Shown: positions 12,276-24,338, numbered from the stretch's first letter. The stretch: 64,000 bases of DNA from Phoronis australis (GCA_002633005.1 NMRA01000854.1:1-64000); one strand, 5' to 3'. Made by a program: numbers and translations. The notes: a model not told the origin generated them from the sequence alone.

Positions 12276-12867
12276 ATCCCGTTAGGCTACTATAAAATCT
12301 GGTTGAGTGAACGGCCTACCGTCTCAGGGCTCCCCAGCCAGTGACTCGGTTTGGCACTGCCAATAGGTGGCAGCTTCCTCGACTCATTGAGACGTTGAAC
12401 TCTTCTCCAAGTGGGCATATGTAGCTTAGCGTAGCCCTTCGGCTCGAGTCGTATATGGGGCTGACTAGACTGTTCTTTGCGATCTTAGGCCTGTTCGAGG
12501 TTGCACAAGTTATAGACCTGCCGTCTCCACGCTCAGAACAGAATAAATACTGAGTCAGTGAGTGGTGGTTGACCTCTGACATTGACTTTGTTTTCACGGA
12601 ATTGCCCAAATAATGTCCCAACCTTTATTTTGTAATCTGTAACAGAATGTTGTGATTTAACTTGTGTATGCACCATAGCTTTTCAGGTTGATTTTAATAC
12701 CTCAAATATTCCAGAAAAAAATTGAATTGGGAGATTGTCTGGTGATACTCCAGACCAGATTGTAAATGTTGTTAGCATGTATTTCCATTTCATTTGTCAC
12801 CGTGTATATTCTTACAATGTTGCTGCTTTACATGTGTTGTTAGATTGTCTTGATTTTCTTGTAGGAA

Positions 12868-15800
12868 ATGGCAACTGAAAACAACATGAAAGAGTCTGTG
12901 GCATCAGCCACGAAAAGATATTTTGTGGCCAAGTGTTTTACCATTGACAGTCTGAAGTCTTGTCAAAGGTCATCCCTGTGGGCATGTAAGGTTAGGAACA
13001 ATCCACCCCAGCCAAAAGATATACTAACAGAGGCATTTAACAGATGTACAGAGGTGATTCTAGTCTTCAGTGTTAATAACTGTAGCGGTTGGCATGGGTA
13101 TGCTACCATGGTAACAGCACCAGAATCCTCTAGTACATGTGATGAGGGAACAAGACCTTCTGGAATTCAGGATTCAGCCAGTTGTAACCGGTCTCCTTTT
13201 CTGGAAGGTATTTGGTATACATTCAAAATCAAATGGAAAACTCTGTTCCTGGATGAATTTGGTGAACAGTGTTTGTCCTTTAGGGACACTAAAGATTTGG
13301 TAACTACAGATCCACTTGTTGGTGTCAATCAAGCCAGGAACTTTGATGAGCTGTCACTTAAATCTGGTAGTCAAATTTGCCAGTTAATTGACAGTCAGTT
13401 TTCAACATTTGTGGCATTGAAAAATGATAAACTTCAGAATCAGTTGGATCAGAGGCCGAGGCAATTTCTTGACATTGCTGATATTCATCAAAGCATCGAC
13501 CAACTGTGGAAAGCAGTTTTGCAAAAAGTTGGAAAACTTGGTCAGATACTTGTCGCATGTCCATTTGGAAGTCATAGGCAAGTTTTGTTTCATCTTTAAG
13601 CAGTGACCTTATTTTATGTTTTCTTGGTCTACTTCCAACCAGTTTTGAATAATTGCCAAACTGCTAAAATCCCATACAACAATAAGCAAGTCAAAGGTGT
13701 CATCTTCAATGTTTGAATAAATCAAGTCTGTAATATACAGTACTGTACGCACAAAAATAATTGCCAAAATGTTCATGTGTCATTTTTCAATGGCTGATTG
13801 TCCTAATTAAGTATACAAATGATGGGAACATTATAAAACTAACGTTGTTTTGTGACTTGAACATACATGGACTGCAAACCATTTTAGTAATGCACTAAAA
13901 TATTCTTTATTCTTGTGTAAAAATTTTATTAAAATAGAATAACAGTTGTCAGCCATATTGTGTGCTAAATAAGTGACGAATTGGAGGAAATTTTGAAGCT
14001 GTCCCTTTAGTATGGCTTCAAAGTGGCATTGGCCTGCTCTTGAAAGGATGCTAAACCCCGTTTTGGTTATTTCAACCAATTCTCATTCTGCCATCATCTG
14101 CATCCCATCTGAGAGATTAAAACAAGATTCATCTGATATACATACCCTCTGTGTCACATATTGGATATTGGTAGGAGGTCTTTCCCTACAGTTGTCGTGT
14201 AACTCGCGTAGATCACGCTTGTCGAATTAGCAGGCTTTGTAAGAAATTTTCATATCTTGCTCCAAGTATTTGAGGGTTGTCAAGGGTTACAGGCTTCATT
14301 TTGTTTCAGAGAATTAAATGTGAAAGTTGTTTCAATATCTGTTCATATCCTTTTAACTCTGCTAAGTAAGGTATAAACAGCAACTGTACTAATTCAATTT
14401 CAAAATATCCTACACTACACTTACTAATCTGCATGCACCAGTCTTTAGGCCCATACAGCCAAAATAATGCATTTACCAAAGGAAAAAGTGTGGCCCTAGT
14501 GTTTCTCATGTAGGTTTATACACTGAAGCTTTGCAGCTGTTCCTTGCGTTAAACTGTATATTTTGGGTTTGTCAATTTTTACTGTCATTTGTACCCGTCA
14601 ATGTGGACTGTTTTGTAAGTGCTGTTTAGTGCTGTTTTAGTTAATGTTCTCTCAGTGTTACTCTAGTGGTTCACATAAAGGTGCGTACGGCACCTAATTC
14701 GTGATGAAAATAGGTGCATGTTTGCATGTAGACACATGGGCCTAAATAAATGCACACACAGTAATTTGTGGTGTGAGCAAAAAAAGAAACAACCTGTGAA
14801 GGGATGTCTTTTACATCATTGGTGTGTCTCGCGGAAATATGGGACCACATCACAGTCGGTATTTTCTGGACACTAGCCAATGTTGATTTTCTCTGGACGT
14901 TTTTTTCCGCGAAAGTCTCTCTTAAAATCATTTTTCTACTTGCATATGTCATGCCACATTCAATTCAAAGGAGCTCATTTAAAGCGCTGGTCTCATTTTT
15001 CAAAATTAATCTGTTGTTGACAGCTCATAAAGATCTTCGACATTCCACAACACAACATTGCATTTTGACTACAATAATCCTAACATCTGAATGTTTCTGT
15101 TTTATCCCACTCATCACAATAACTTTCATACTCTATTGTATTGTGAAAGTTGTGTTATATTTTGAAGTCTCTGATCTGAGGTGACACTGATTACATAATT
15201 ACATAGGGATGTATTGAAGTGCTTGACTGAAATCGAATAAGGCATTGGACATTCCAATTAAGCAAACAGTACAATATCTGTGTAGCTCTTCTACAGTATT
15301 GTTCTTTATGTTAAAAGATGGGCGTTATTTTGGTGTGAAACGTTATTTTTCTTTAAGTCTCCATCCACATTACAAGTGAACTGTAGGTTGTGTTGAATGT
15401 TGTCCACCAAGGGTTCTGTCACCATTTAGCAACACAATTTATTTAACACAGTTAAGCTCATAAATAGTTTGTCAAACGAGTGACAAGGAGGTGGCGGTTG
15501 GGTATCTGAAGGACAGTAAGGATTGTCCTCTAGTGGTCACTTATAAGGGTACTGCATTTTGAGAACCTGTTTTCTTCATTCAATAATGGGCATCAAACTG
15601 GTACTCCAAATCCAGGATGCCTGTTACTGTAAGTGACTGTCCATCGAGCTGCCCAGTGGACAGAATCATACATCAGCCATCACTGGTTGATCATAAAATA
15701 GCTGTGCATTCAATCTTTCATTGCTTAGCCTTGTGTTACAGCGCACTATCCGTTATCACCATAAATGTTGCACAAGAGCCAGTTGTAGTAAATTATTGTC

Positions 15801-18800
15801 AGGGTTTATGATGATACTAGGACTTGTTACTAACATGTTCACTGGCCACTTTTACAGGTACAACCTAGCCACTCCTGACAGTGACACTGACATGTTTGTA
15901 GTTTATGCAGCTCATACATCAGACCTGCTGGGATTCAGCCCTCCTCCTCACACTATTAAGGTGAGTATTACTCTTGATACTGCTGCAGGGTATATAGCTG
16001 TTATTCACAGCTAGCTGGCTTGACTAGGATGGTGTATGGTCTTGTGCCTCCGTATGCAACTGGACAACTTACAACTTAAGTCAGTTCAGTCTGAACGCAG
16101 AGGTCATTCTGAGAATATTTAAACCCCTGAATTCAGTGACATGTAAATTTTACCTCCTGTTGGTTTCAACTCCAGACTGCAGCGGTTCTTTAATCAAGGC
16201 TAAATTTAGCCAGCCAGCTCGCTGTATGAAGACTATCGTCAAAATACAGCTAGGTACCACTGTATGTTTTTCTTCCATAGACCCTGAAATTGCATACAGC
16301 CAGGGTAGTTCTGCTCGTCAACTCGTCGTGAAACCTGAATCAGTATGTAGAGCTAAAGACCGGACAGGGTCCATGCAAAGTCTGGGAATCAAACGATGCT
16401 CACAATTCCCGTTACAGGCATTTAAGTGGTAAACAATCTAATAAATGTCATTTTCTTGCGTAATCCTCTGCCTTTTCTAACGAAGGAAAGTTATGTCGTC
16501 ATTTTGAAAACAGTACGCTCGTGACACGCACACGCGTCATTTCCTAAATTTTTGCGACCTCTCTCTCGAGAGATGATGATGATGATAGCTTGGCAGCAGC
16601 AAAATTTCTTCTGAAATTCGATTTTTCGGTATCAAAATTCTAAAAACTTATAATGAAGTGAAATCAGCTCTGATAATTTGTTATGACATGTACGGAACCT
16701 CGTGAAAGAAGATCAGTTGGTTGAAGAATTGTCGAAAAAAAGAAATTGGCCAATAGGCGATGCAATATTTCAAAGTGGCGAAAGCTGTCGCTAAAGTTCG
16801 ATTTAACCGTTCAACTCCACCATTAGGTACTGAAAAGCCAAATTTTTGATGATTGCTAATTTCTAGATATGCCAAAAACCTACATTGTCTCTTGAATGTG
16901 CAAGTGCATAACTTACTATTCGTATTCATGCTCACATGGTTGTTTTCTTATTTCTTTAGAATCAAGATACAGAGTTTCAGGACTATACTATTTTAGAGGT
17001 ACGCCGCTACTGTGAGCTGCTGATGTCTGGGGACCCTCGTTGTGTGGAGACCTTATTCCTCGATTCGTCAGTGATCTACCACGAGTCAAAGCAAATGGCT
17101 GCTCTCCGAAAAGACAGAGGTCACTTCTTGAACAAGTAAGTTCCAATCTTGTCAATTAAATTTCTATAAAAGAATGGAGTCTTTCCAGAGTTTTCAGCAA
17201 GCCAGTCCAGTCGAGTATGTGCTCACTGGTGGCATGCAAAGAAAATTTTATGAATTTATTCCCGGTGTGGTTACTCGGGGGGTGGGGGATTTACACTGTC
17301 AAACCCTAAAGCTTTCCCCAGTGTCATAGAAAATAGACACCTTAAATCTTAACCAAAAAAACAGAAAAGTTTCCACAACAATCTTTTCATGATTATTTAA
17401 ACAAATGATTCTGTTTTTAGTACTTAATTGGGGAGAATGTCCCATGAGTGTTCTGTTAGAGCTTGCTACACTATCAAAACACCTTTTCTTTAATTTGGCA
17501 TTGCCAATTGTGTATTTATTAGCTTTTTAACTGGATTTCACTTACTTCACTTATGGTTGTCAAAGTCTTATCTGCTTGTATACTCGGCCACTTGTTTGAG
17601 ATAAGTGATGGACAGATGTTAGGGTAACAAATTAAGCTTGGTAGAAGTAAGTACAGTAATGGAAAAATAAAGTGTTGTCAGACAAAATACTGCTTGCTCA
17701 TCATGACAGCTAAATTCTGTTACAGCAAACATGTCAGAGGAATGATAATCACTTTTATGGTGGCAGCACTTTATAGATTCGGAATGGATAACCCATTTCG
17801 CCAACGTTTCCGTAAATTTCTCATTCTCATTCATGAGAAGACTACTATGACAATCAGTGTGGTCTTACCAGAATGTTTTGGCATGTGCTGTAGCAAGGTA
17901 TAAATATTGTCTCACTCCTGTTGGAGTTGTGGTGAGGCTGTAGTTGTGGTATAAAGGCGTAAGTCATGAGAATAAACTGAGCTTACAATTGTGGTGATAG
18001 TAAGCCAGAGTTTATCATCACAAGTTAATCGTGGGTATTTTATCCAGAAAGCGGCTCAGGTTAGAAATGTGACGTCATTGGAAGTGGGGTAAAAATCCGC
18101 CTTGCTACTATGACACAAATATTCATTAGTCCACAATTGTTTCGTATTCTAAGCATAATGCAAGGGATGATTCTATGAAGAATCAGAACTACTTTGATGT
18201 AGAGCTGTTTGACTCTAGAGTTGAAAACAATTCCTTGACTGCACTTAAAATTCCAGGTACGATTCTGTGTGGACAAGCGCAGGTGAAACCTGCTCTACAA
18301 AATCCCTAGACTCACACCTCTTGAGTTCCACTTGTGCACCGAAAGTGCTCCGTACACTATGACCAAACTTCAGTCCTAGGGACCAGATTCCAAGGGGACA
18401 GTTTTAGTCCATAGCTGGAATTTAGAGGTGTGACCATGGAGTCTGGTCCCAGGAACTGGAATTTGGTCATCATGTGTGGTGCATTTGTGAATTTTAGGGT
18501 TGCATGTTTAAGGATTTCTTGAGCGGGTTTTGGATTTGCTGGTCCAGGACTGGAGTGAGATTGCAGCTGTTATTTAGAGAGCGGTGATGCAATTGTTTCC
18601 ACCCCTTATCATTTTCTTCAACTCATTGTTTGCCATCTCTCATATATGAAGTCTGGTACCGACGCAGACATTGTAAAAGTTTTTGTCAATTATATTATGG
18701 CATGGCCATCATTGTGCAGGCTGTGGCATTGATATGATATGGCTATTATTGTACAGGTTGTGGCACTGATATGTTATTGCTATTATTGTGCAGGCAGTGG

Positions 18801-21800
18801 CACTATTGTGATATGGCTATTATTGTGCAGGTTGTTGCACTTGTATGATATGGCTATTATTGTGCAGGCATGGCATTGATATGATATCGCTATTATTGTA
18901 CAAGTTGTGGCACTGATATGATATTGCTATTTTTGTGCAGGCAATGGTACTGATATGATATGGCTATCATTGTGCAGCTGTGACACTGATATGTTATGGC
19001 TATCATTGTGCAGGCTGTGACACTGATATGATATGGCTATTATTGTACTGGTTGTGGCACTGATATAATGTGGCTATTATTGTGCAGGCTGTGGCACTTG
19101 TATGATATGGCTATTATTGTGCAGGCATGGCACTGATATGATATGGCTATTATCGGCAGGTTGTGGCGCTGATATTATATGGCTATTATTGTACAAGTTG
19201 TGGCACTGATATAATATTGCTATTATTGTGCAGGCTGTGGCACTTATGGCTAATATTGTACAGGCTGTGGCACTGATTTGATATGGCTATTGTTGTGCAT
19301 ACTGGCACTGAATGAAATGAGACTACTGTCATTTTCTGTCATTAAATAGACATTGATTTGGTTCTGTTGAAGACTTTGCCTGGAAAAGTATTTGAGAGAT
19401 GCAACAGGAGCACGAGGCTTGAAGCAGATAGAGAAAATACATAAAGGTTCCTCTACCAAAGGGTCCACCAAACTGAATAAGCTGTTTTATATAGTCATTA
19501 GACTCTTGCAAAACGCACGGTGAGTTTGAATTCTTGCATTGTATAATGGGGTATTTCTTATAGCCTTTGTGCTATTTAGATATCATAAACAACACTTTGC
19601 AATTGTTTCCATTATGTGCAGCTAGGAAATCAGTCTTTGAAAAAGAGAAAAATTAGAATTTTGGCAATTATTTTTGTGCAGATTGGAGTTCTTTTCAAGA
19701 AGAGAAGTTTTACAATGAAATTGGTCGAAACTTGTTTTGTGGATGAGAAGTTATTTCTGGGTTACTTTGTAATTAACTTACAAATCGTTATTTGTTGAGA
19801 TCATGCTCAGCATGTAAAATCACGTGACATGACAAATCAATTTGTAGAGAGCCCGATCTCAAGCAATAATCAGAGGCGGATCTCAGGTGGTTTACCCCCC
19901 CCGCATAGAATTAAATTAAAAAATGTCGCCAGGAAAACCAAATCAGCTGCAAACACCAAAGAAACCTACCGACCTTGTAATTTGAAACCGTATCCAGTTT
20001 GCCTAAGGAATAATTAGAGGCCAATTTTATGACTAGAGTGGTTAAGTCAAAAGTTGACTGTTGCAGTGAAAAGCTAGCTTAAAGCTGTTTTAAGTGAACA
20101 GTCAAGTTCGTTTATGGACTGTTCTATTAATTAGCATAGTGTGCACATGCAAGCACCATAGGATACTAATGGTGATTACCCACCTGTTTTGTGGAATTTC
20201 AATCTGGGGGAATGCGAACTTAAATAGCCATCGCAACTTTTCTCCTAAGTTTAAACTAACTCTCCAGCAACAGTGCATGTTCTCCGTTGGAAGCTTTTTA
20301 AGGCCACCATCATGTCAGACACAATCAAGTACTTTTAAAAGCTGAACATTTTTTACCGCTGCAGTCATCCTCAGAATGGCTAGGTGGACATGAAGTCATG
20401 CGATGACGTTCTCGCCTTTATTAGGGAAGCTGTCGAAAGCGTCATGAACTGTGACGTAGGTCAGTAACCCTATTTCTGGCATTTATTTACGTGATGCTGG
20501 TTTATGCTCACAATGTTTCAATAGAGAAACTAAAAATGAAGAGGTGAATGTTAAGTTCAACATGGTTGTCACTAAGACTTGTTTAGAGCCCTGGGCGATA
20601 CATCTGATTTGGATGTTACTTTGGCGTGTAACAGTCGAATATTGCCTGCAATCATAAATGGATATTTTATCATTTTGCAGAAATATTGCCATGAAGGAAG
20701 ATCTGACAGTTTTCCGACCATATGGCTCAAAAGATCGAGACTTGCTTATGTCAGTAAGAAAAGGAGAATTTGGATATGAAGATATGAAGATTATGACAGA
20801 TAGGTGAGTGNATTGTGACAGATAGGTGAGTGCACTAGATTATGGCAGATAGGAGAGTGCACTAGATTATGACAGATAGGTGAGTGCACTAGATTATGGT
20901 AGATAGGAGAGTGCACTAGATTATGACAGATAGGTGAGTGCACTAGATTATGACAGATAGGTGCATGCACTAGATAATGACAAGATAGGTGAGTGCACTA
21001 GATTGTGACAGATAGGTGAGTGCCCTAGATTATGACAGATAGGAGAATGCACTAGATTATGACAGATAGGTGAGTGCACTAGATTATGACGGGTAGGTGA
21101 GTGCACTAGATTATGACAGATAGGTGAGTGTACCAGATTTTGATGCAAGTCTTTCTCACTGAACAGCCAGTAAGGGTTATCTCCTATTGTTTAGCAGACC
21201 ACGCGGTACGGCAAAAAGGGATAATTTTGGCAAACAATATTTCATTGTCACAAGGTGTTTAAGTATGATTACTTTATTTTTATTTCTGTGCAGTTGTGCA
21301 GATAGTCTGTTGTAATGTTTTGAACATGAATGTTGAATTAAAGACTGTACACAGTTACTACCTTTTCACAAGAATGTACAAAAAGTTTGCGTTGGGGAAG
21401 TACATTTTTACTTGTAGTCTATAATTTTGACGTCTCATGAATAGCGATTCGAAATAACGTATTTAGCGTTTCTTGATATCAGAACAAATTTGTTTTGTTT
21501 ACGTTGTCTTTGCACAGTAAACACCAACACTGAATTTATAAGCATCCTCACAGCTTATATTAACTGAATACTGGCCTATAAATATGCCGATATCCACTTT
21601 CGGAGGAACAGAAAAGCATTATCTTTTGTGCACTCGTGAAATTGACAATTGTGAGCAGTCACTTGCGCATAGCTTGAACTTGGTGTTTTAACTTGCAATC
21701 AGAGAAAGTTTAGTGATTAAAATAATATTTCTTTCCTTTTCAGAATGATAGAGGACATCCAAGGATATCAAATAATTGATGAACATGTAGATTTCGGCTT

Positions 21801-21864
21801 TCTAGAACAATGGTTGCTTGACATTCGCTATAAAGACTTTGTCTCATTGTACACTCCACCTTGA
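12868..21864 (+). CDS. YTH-domain / RlaP-type nucleotidyltransferase fusion protein, 6 exons
   Basis: Exons: 12868-13577, 15858-15960, 16960-17135, 19373-19519, 20681-20803, 21744-21864. They sum to 1380 nt (459 aa), with every splice phase consistent. The first coding exon starts at acceptor GTAG (12864), so a 5' UTR exon lies upstream. Residues 17-174 look like a YTH domain (RYFVAKCF, SSLWAC, ILVFSVN, KIKW, then NFDELSLKSGSQICQL), the fold that reads N6-methyladenosine. After a 50-residue linker, residues about 225-450 match the RlaP-type polymerase-beta nucleotidyltransferases linked to RNA repair. They have G234-S235, then D246-x-D248 for metal, a SGDPRCVETLF segment like the family's GNPNVLELLF, and a helical C-terminus. 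Intron 1 is GC-AG. Minisatellites fill introns 3 and 5. A possible AATAAA is at 22795. Catalysis and m6A binding are inferred, not shown. Confidence 0.85.
15545..15605 (+). repeat. Short dispersed repeat (partner near 28275-28335)
   Basis: TGCATTTTGAGAACCTGTTTTCT followed by CAATAATGGGCATCAAACTGGT is nearly the same as the segment at 28275-28335. The second copy is itself a small hairpin (GAGAACCAGTTT / AAACTGGTTCTC). Both copies lie in introns (the YTH fusion gene and the PHD gene). Confidence 0.6.
16190..16810 (+). repeat. Dispersed repeat, copy 1 (partner 45535-46110)
   Basis: The two segments share a long colinear series: TAGGTACCACTG, CGGGTAGTTCTGCTCGTCA-like, TGTCATTTTGAAAA, GTGACACGCACACGCG, GCAGCAGCAAAA, TGTGACATGTA, and AAGAAATTGGC. 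Divergence is moderate, with small indels. No intact coding frame is shared, so it is an old interspersed element sitting in intron 2 of the YTH fusion gene. Confidence 0.75.
18340..18485. mobile_element. Foldback/MITE-like inverted repeat in intron 3
   Basis: The left arm has ATGACCAAACTTCAGTCCTA then GGGACCAGA; the right arm carries TCTGGTCCCAGGAACTGGAA then TTTGGTCAT, its approximate reverse complement. Outer sequences TCACACCTCTTGAG and AGAGGTGTGA add a further nested match. It is non-coding. Confidence 0.55.
18695..19315 (+). repeat. Minisatellite, about 37-bp unit, roughly 17 copies
   Basis: The unit is approximately GATATGGCTATTATTGTGCA followed by GGCTGTGGCACTGATAT, with copies differing by small substitutions and gaps. 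It lies in intron 3 of the YTH fusion gene and ends only about 57 bp before exon 4. Most units contain TATTATTGTGCAG, which resembles a 3' splice site. Confidence 0.9.
19872..19915 (+). repeat. Partial copy of the C/G-run element
   Basis: GAGGCGGATCTCAGG followed by a short spacer and a run of eight C resembles the end of the element at 11959. Only one end was seen. Confidence 0.4.
20785..21140 (+). repeat. Minisatellite, 27-bp unit, spanning an exon-intron border
   Basis: The unit is GTGCACTAGATTATGACAGA followed by TAGGTGA, about 13 copies. The first unit includes the last bases of exon 5 of the YTH fusion gene and its donor (ACAGATAG|GTGAGT at 20803/20804), so most later units carry the same donor sequence. 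A single N at 20811 lies inside the array, so the copy number in the assembly is unreliable. Confidence 0.92.
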
Positions 21865-22150
21865 TAATGTCTTAGCAACTTCTTGAATTATCTGTTTCAA
21901 CATGTTGGGAGCGAACTGGTTAGACAGGAAAAAGAAAATTTATATGTTTGTTTAACTCAATGCTGACATATCTAGAATGGCATAATGAGTTGGGTCAACC
22001 ATAATTTTTGGAAAAAAATTGTCTGCATAAGTAACAGTGTTTTCTTTTTGGTGGCTTGTCTGTAGGGGCTGTCCCCAAGACCCTAAGTTTGCCTACAGGG
22101 TGTGTCTTCCTAGGAGTGTTTCTTTCCAAGTACATAATGATTAAGAGAAT

Positions 22151-22438
22151 GCCACTGCACATTCTGTGTCCATATCAACACACTGCATATTTTGTGTGCA
22201 CATCAACACACTGCACATTCTGTGTGCATATCAACACACTGCACATTCTGTGTCCATATCAACACGTTGCACATTCTGTGTCCATATCAACACACTGCAT
22301 ATTCTTTGTCCATATCAACAGGTTGCACATTCTGTGTCCATATCAACACACTGCATATTCTGTGTCCATATCAACACGTTGCACATTCTGTGTCCATATC
22401 AACACACTGCATATTCTGTGTCCATATCAACACAGTGC
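22151..22438 (+). repeat. Minisatellite, 28-bp unit, about 10 copies
   Basis: The unit is TGCACATTCTGTGTCCATAT then CAACACAC, with a few substitutions between copies. Long frames through it are a by-product of the repeat and not genes. It lies in the 3' flank of the YTH fusion gene. There are no variable spacers, so it is not a CRISPR array. Confidence 0.92.
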
Positions 22439-24338
22439 ATAAGCACCAGAAAGTGGATAGGAATCCCTGAAATGGTGACGAAGCTATGCCATGACAATAA
22501 TCACTTTCATCAACTCGCAATTTTCCAGTCATATAAACTATGCTTGACTGCTGGTGAAATGTGTTCTGTACTTAGTTATCAACCATTTTGTTGAAGTAAC
22601 CTCTCAAGCAATTAAGCCTGAAGAAACTGGCCTAAATTCAGCTAATATAAATATCTACGTTTCTTTCTGCATGGGTTGACAAAATTCTAGAAAATTTACA
22701 ATTTTCATGGAACTTTTGTACAAAGGTACATTTAACCAGCAAAATGCCTTTGTTGATCCAGTTAGAATATAATGTGTAGTCTTTTATTTAATAAATAGTT
22801 GTGAGCCCCTATGGTTGCCTGGAGATTTCACGAGAATATAGCAACTTTCATTAAAATTTTAGCCAGTATAGCTCGGTAGTAGCCCTTCGTATACACAAAC
22901 TTCGTTTTTAAAGACACTAGACTTTTTGTTAGCGAGCTTGATACTGGTACGTTCGTAATTTCGGGAAAAAGTCTCCTTTCTTCTGGTGTGGAGGAATGAA
23001 GTAACAAACCAAGAGACATAACAAATAAAAAAAAACAGTAGCTCATTGCTATATTTCGTGACTTCATGTCACGCCATCAGGCCAAGAGTGGAATGATAAT
23101 ATACAGAGCGAAATAAACGGTGAAATACACGTGACAGCATACAAGCAGAGAGCGTTAATGCAACACGGTAGAAAGCCCGCAACTCTAGTTCGCACTCGCT
23201 CTGTTTCTTAATCTTGGTATTTTTAAATGTTTCAAGCTTGTTTATCAAGTTTCAGTGTACCTTTGTGTCGCCAGAATCACACTTTTAAACCTTTCACAAA
23301 CTTGCTAAAATCATCACGCTAGAGTTTTTGCTAGCATTTTCGCCAGCACTAAAACACCAGTAGGCCCTAATGNATCAACACACTGCATATTCTGTGTCCA
23401 TATCAACACAGTGCATAAGCACCAGAAAGTGGATAGGAATCCCTGAAATGGTGACGAAGCTATACCATGACAATAATCACTTTCATCAACTCGCAATTTT
23501 CCAGTCATATAAACGATGCTTGACTGCTGGTGAGATGTGTTCTGTACTTAGTTATCAACCATTTTGTTGAAGTAACCTCTCAAGCAATTAAGCCTGAAGA
23601 AACTGTCCTAAATTCAGCTAATATAAATATCTACGTTTCTTTCTGCATGGGTTGACAAAATTCTAGAAAATTTACAATTTTCATGGAACTTTTGTACAAA
23701 GGTACATTTAACCAGCAAAATGCCTTTGTTGATCCAGTTAGAATGTAATGTGTAGTCTTTTATTTAATAAATAGTTGTGAGCCCCTATGGTTGCCTGGAG
23801 ATTTCACGAGAATATAACAACTTTCATTAAAATTTTAGTCAGTATAGCTCGGTAGTAGCCCTTCGTTTACACAAACTTCGTTTTTAAAGACACTAGACTT
23901 TTTGTTAGCGAGCTTGATACTGGTACGTTCATAATTTCGGAAAAAATCTCCTTTCTTCTGGTGTGGAGGAATGAAGTAACAAACCAAGAGACATAACAAA
24001 TAAAAAAAAAACAGTAGCTCATTGCTATATTTCGTGACTTCATGTCAGGCCAAGAGTGGAATGATAATATACAGAGCGAAATAAACGGTGAAATACACGT
24101 GACAGCATACAAGCAGAGAGCGTTAATGCAACACGGTAGAAAGCCCGCAACTCTATCGCACTCGCTCTGTTTCTTAATCTTGGTATTTTTAAATGTTTCA
24201 AGCTTGTTTATCAAGTTTCAGTGTACCTTTGTGTCGCCAGAATCACACTTTTAAACCTTTCACAAACTTGCTAAAATCATCACGCTAGAGTTTTTGCTAG
24301 CATTTTCGCCAGCACTAAAACACCAGTAGGCCCTAATG
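22398..24338 (+). repeat. About 970-bp direct duplication joined by a single N
   Basis: 22398-23372 and 23374-24338 are about 98-99% alike by eye, with scattered single-base changes and a small gap (CACGCCATCAGGCC against CAGGCC). Only N at 23373 separates them. Both begin in the 28-bp minisatellite and end GGCCCTAATG. As at 10514, this looks like two haplotypes laid end to end. A genuine recent tandem duplication is the alternative. Confidence 0.88.

Noticed and set aside
11938-12344. Two frames spanning the N run
   Set aside because: They depend on unknown bases and are artefacts of the gap.
14804-15184. A 126-codon plus-strand frame inside intron 1 of the YTH fusion gene
   Set aside because: Hydrophobic by composition but without family resemblance; the exons on either side join in phase without it.
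20785-22440. Regular arrays that might suggest CRISPR
   Set aside because: Head-to-tail units with no unique spacers, in an animal genome and partly within a gene; these are minisatellites.
22056-22594. Three overlapping long frames of His/Cys/Ile-rich repeats
   Set aside because: They are the three readings of the 28-bp minisatellite; no start context, splice pattern or family supports a gene.
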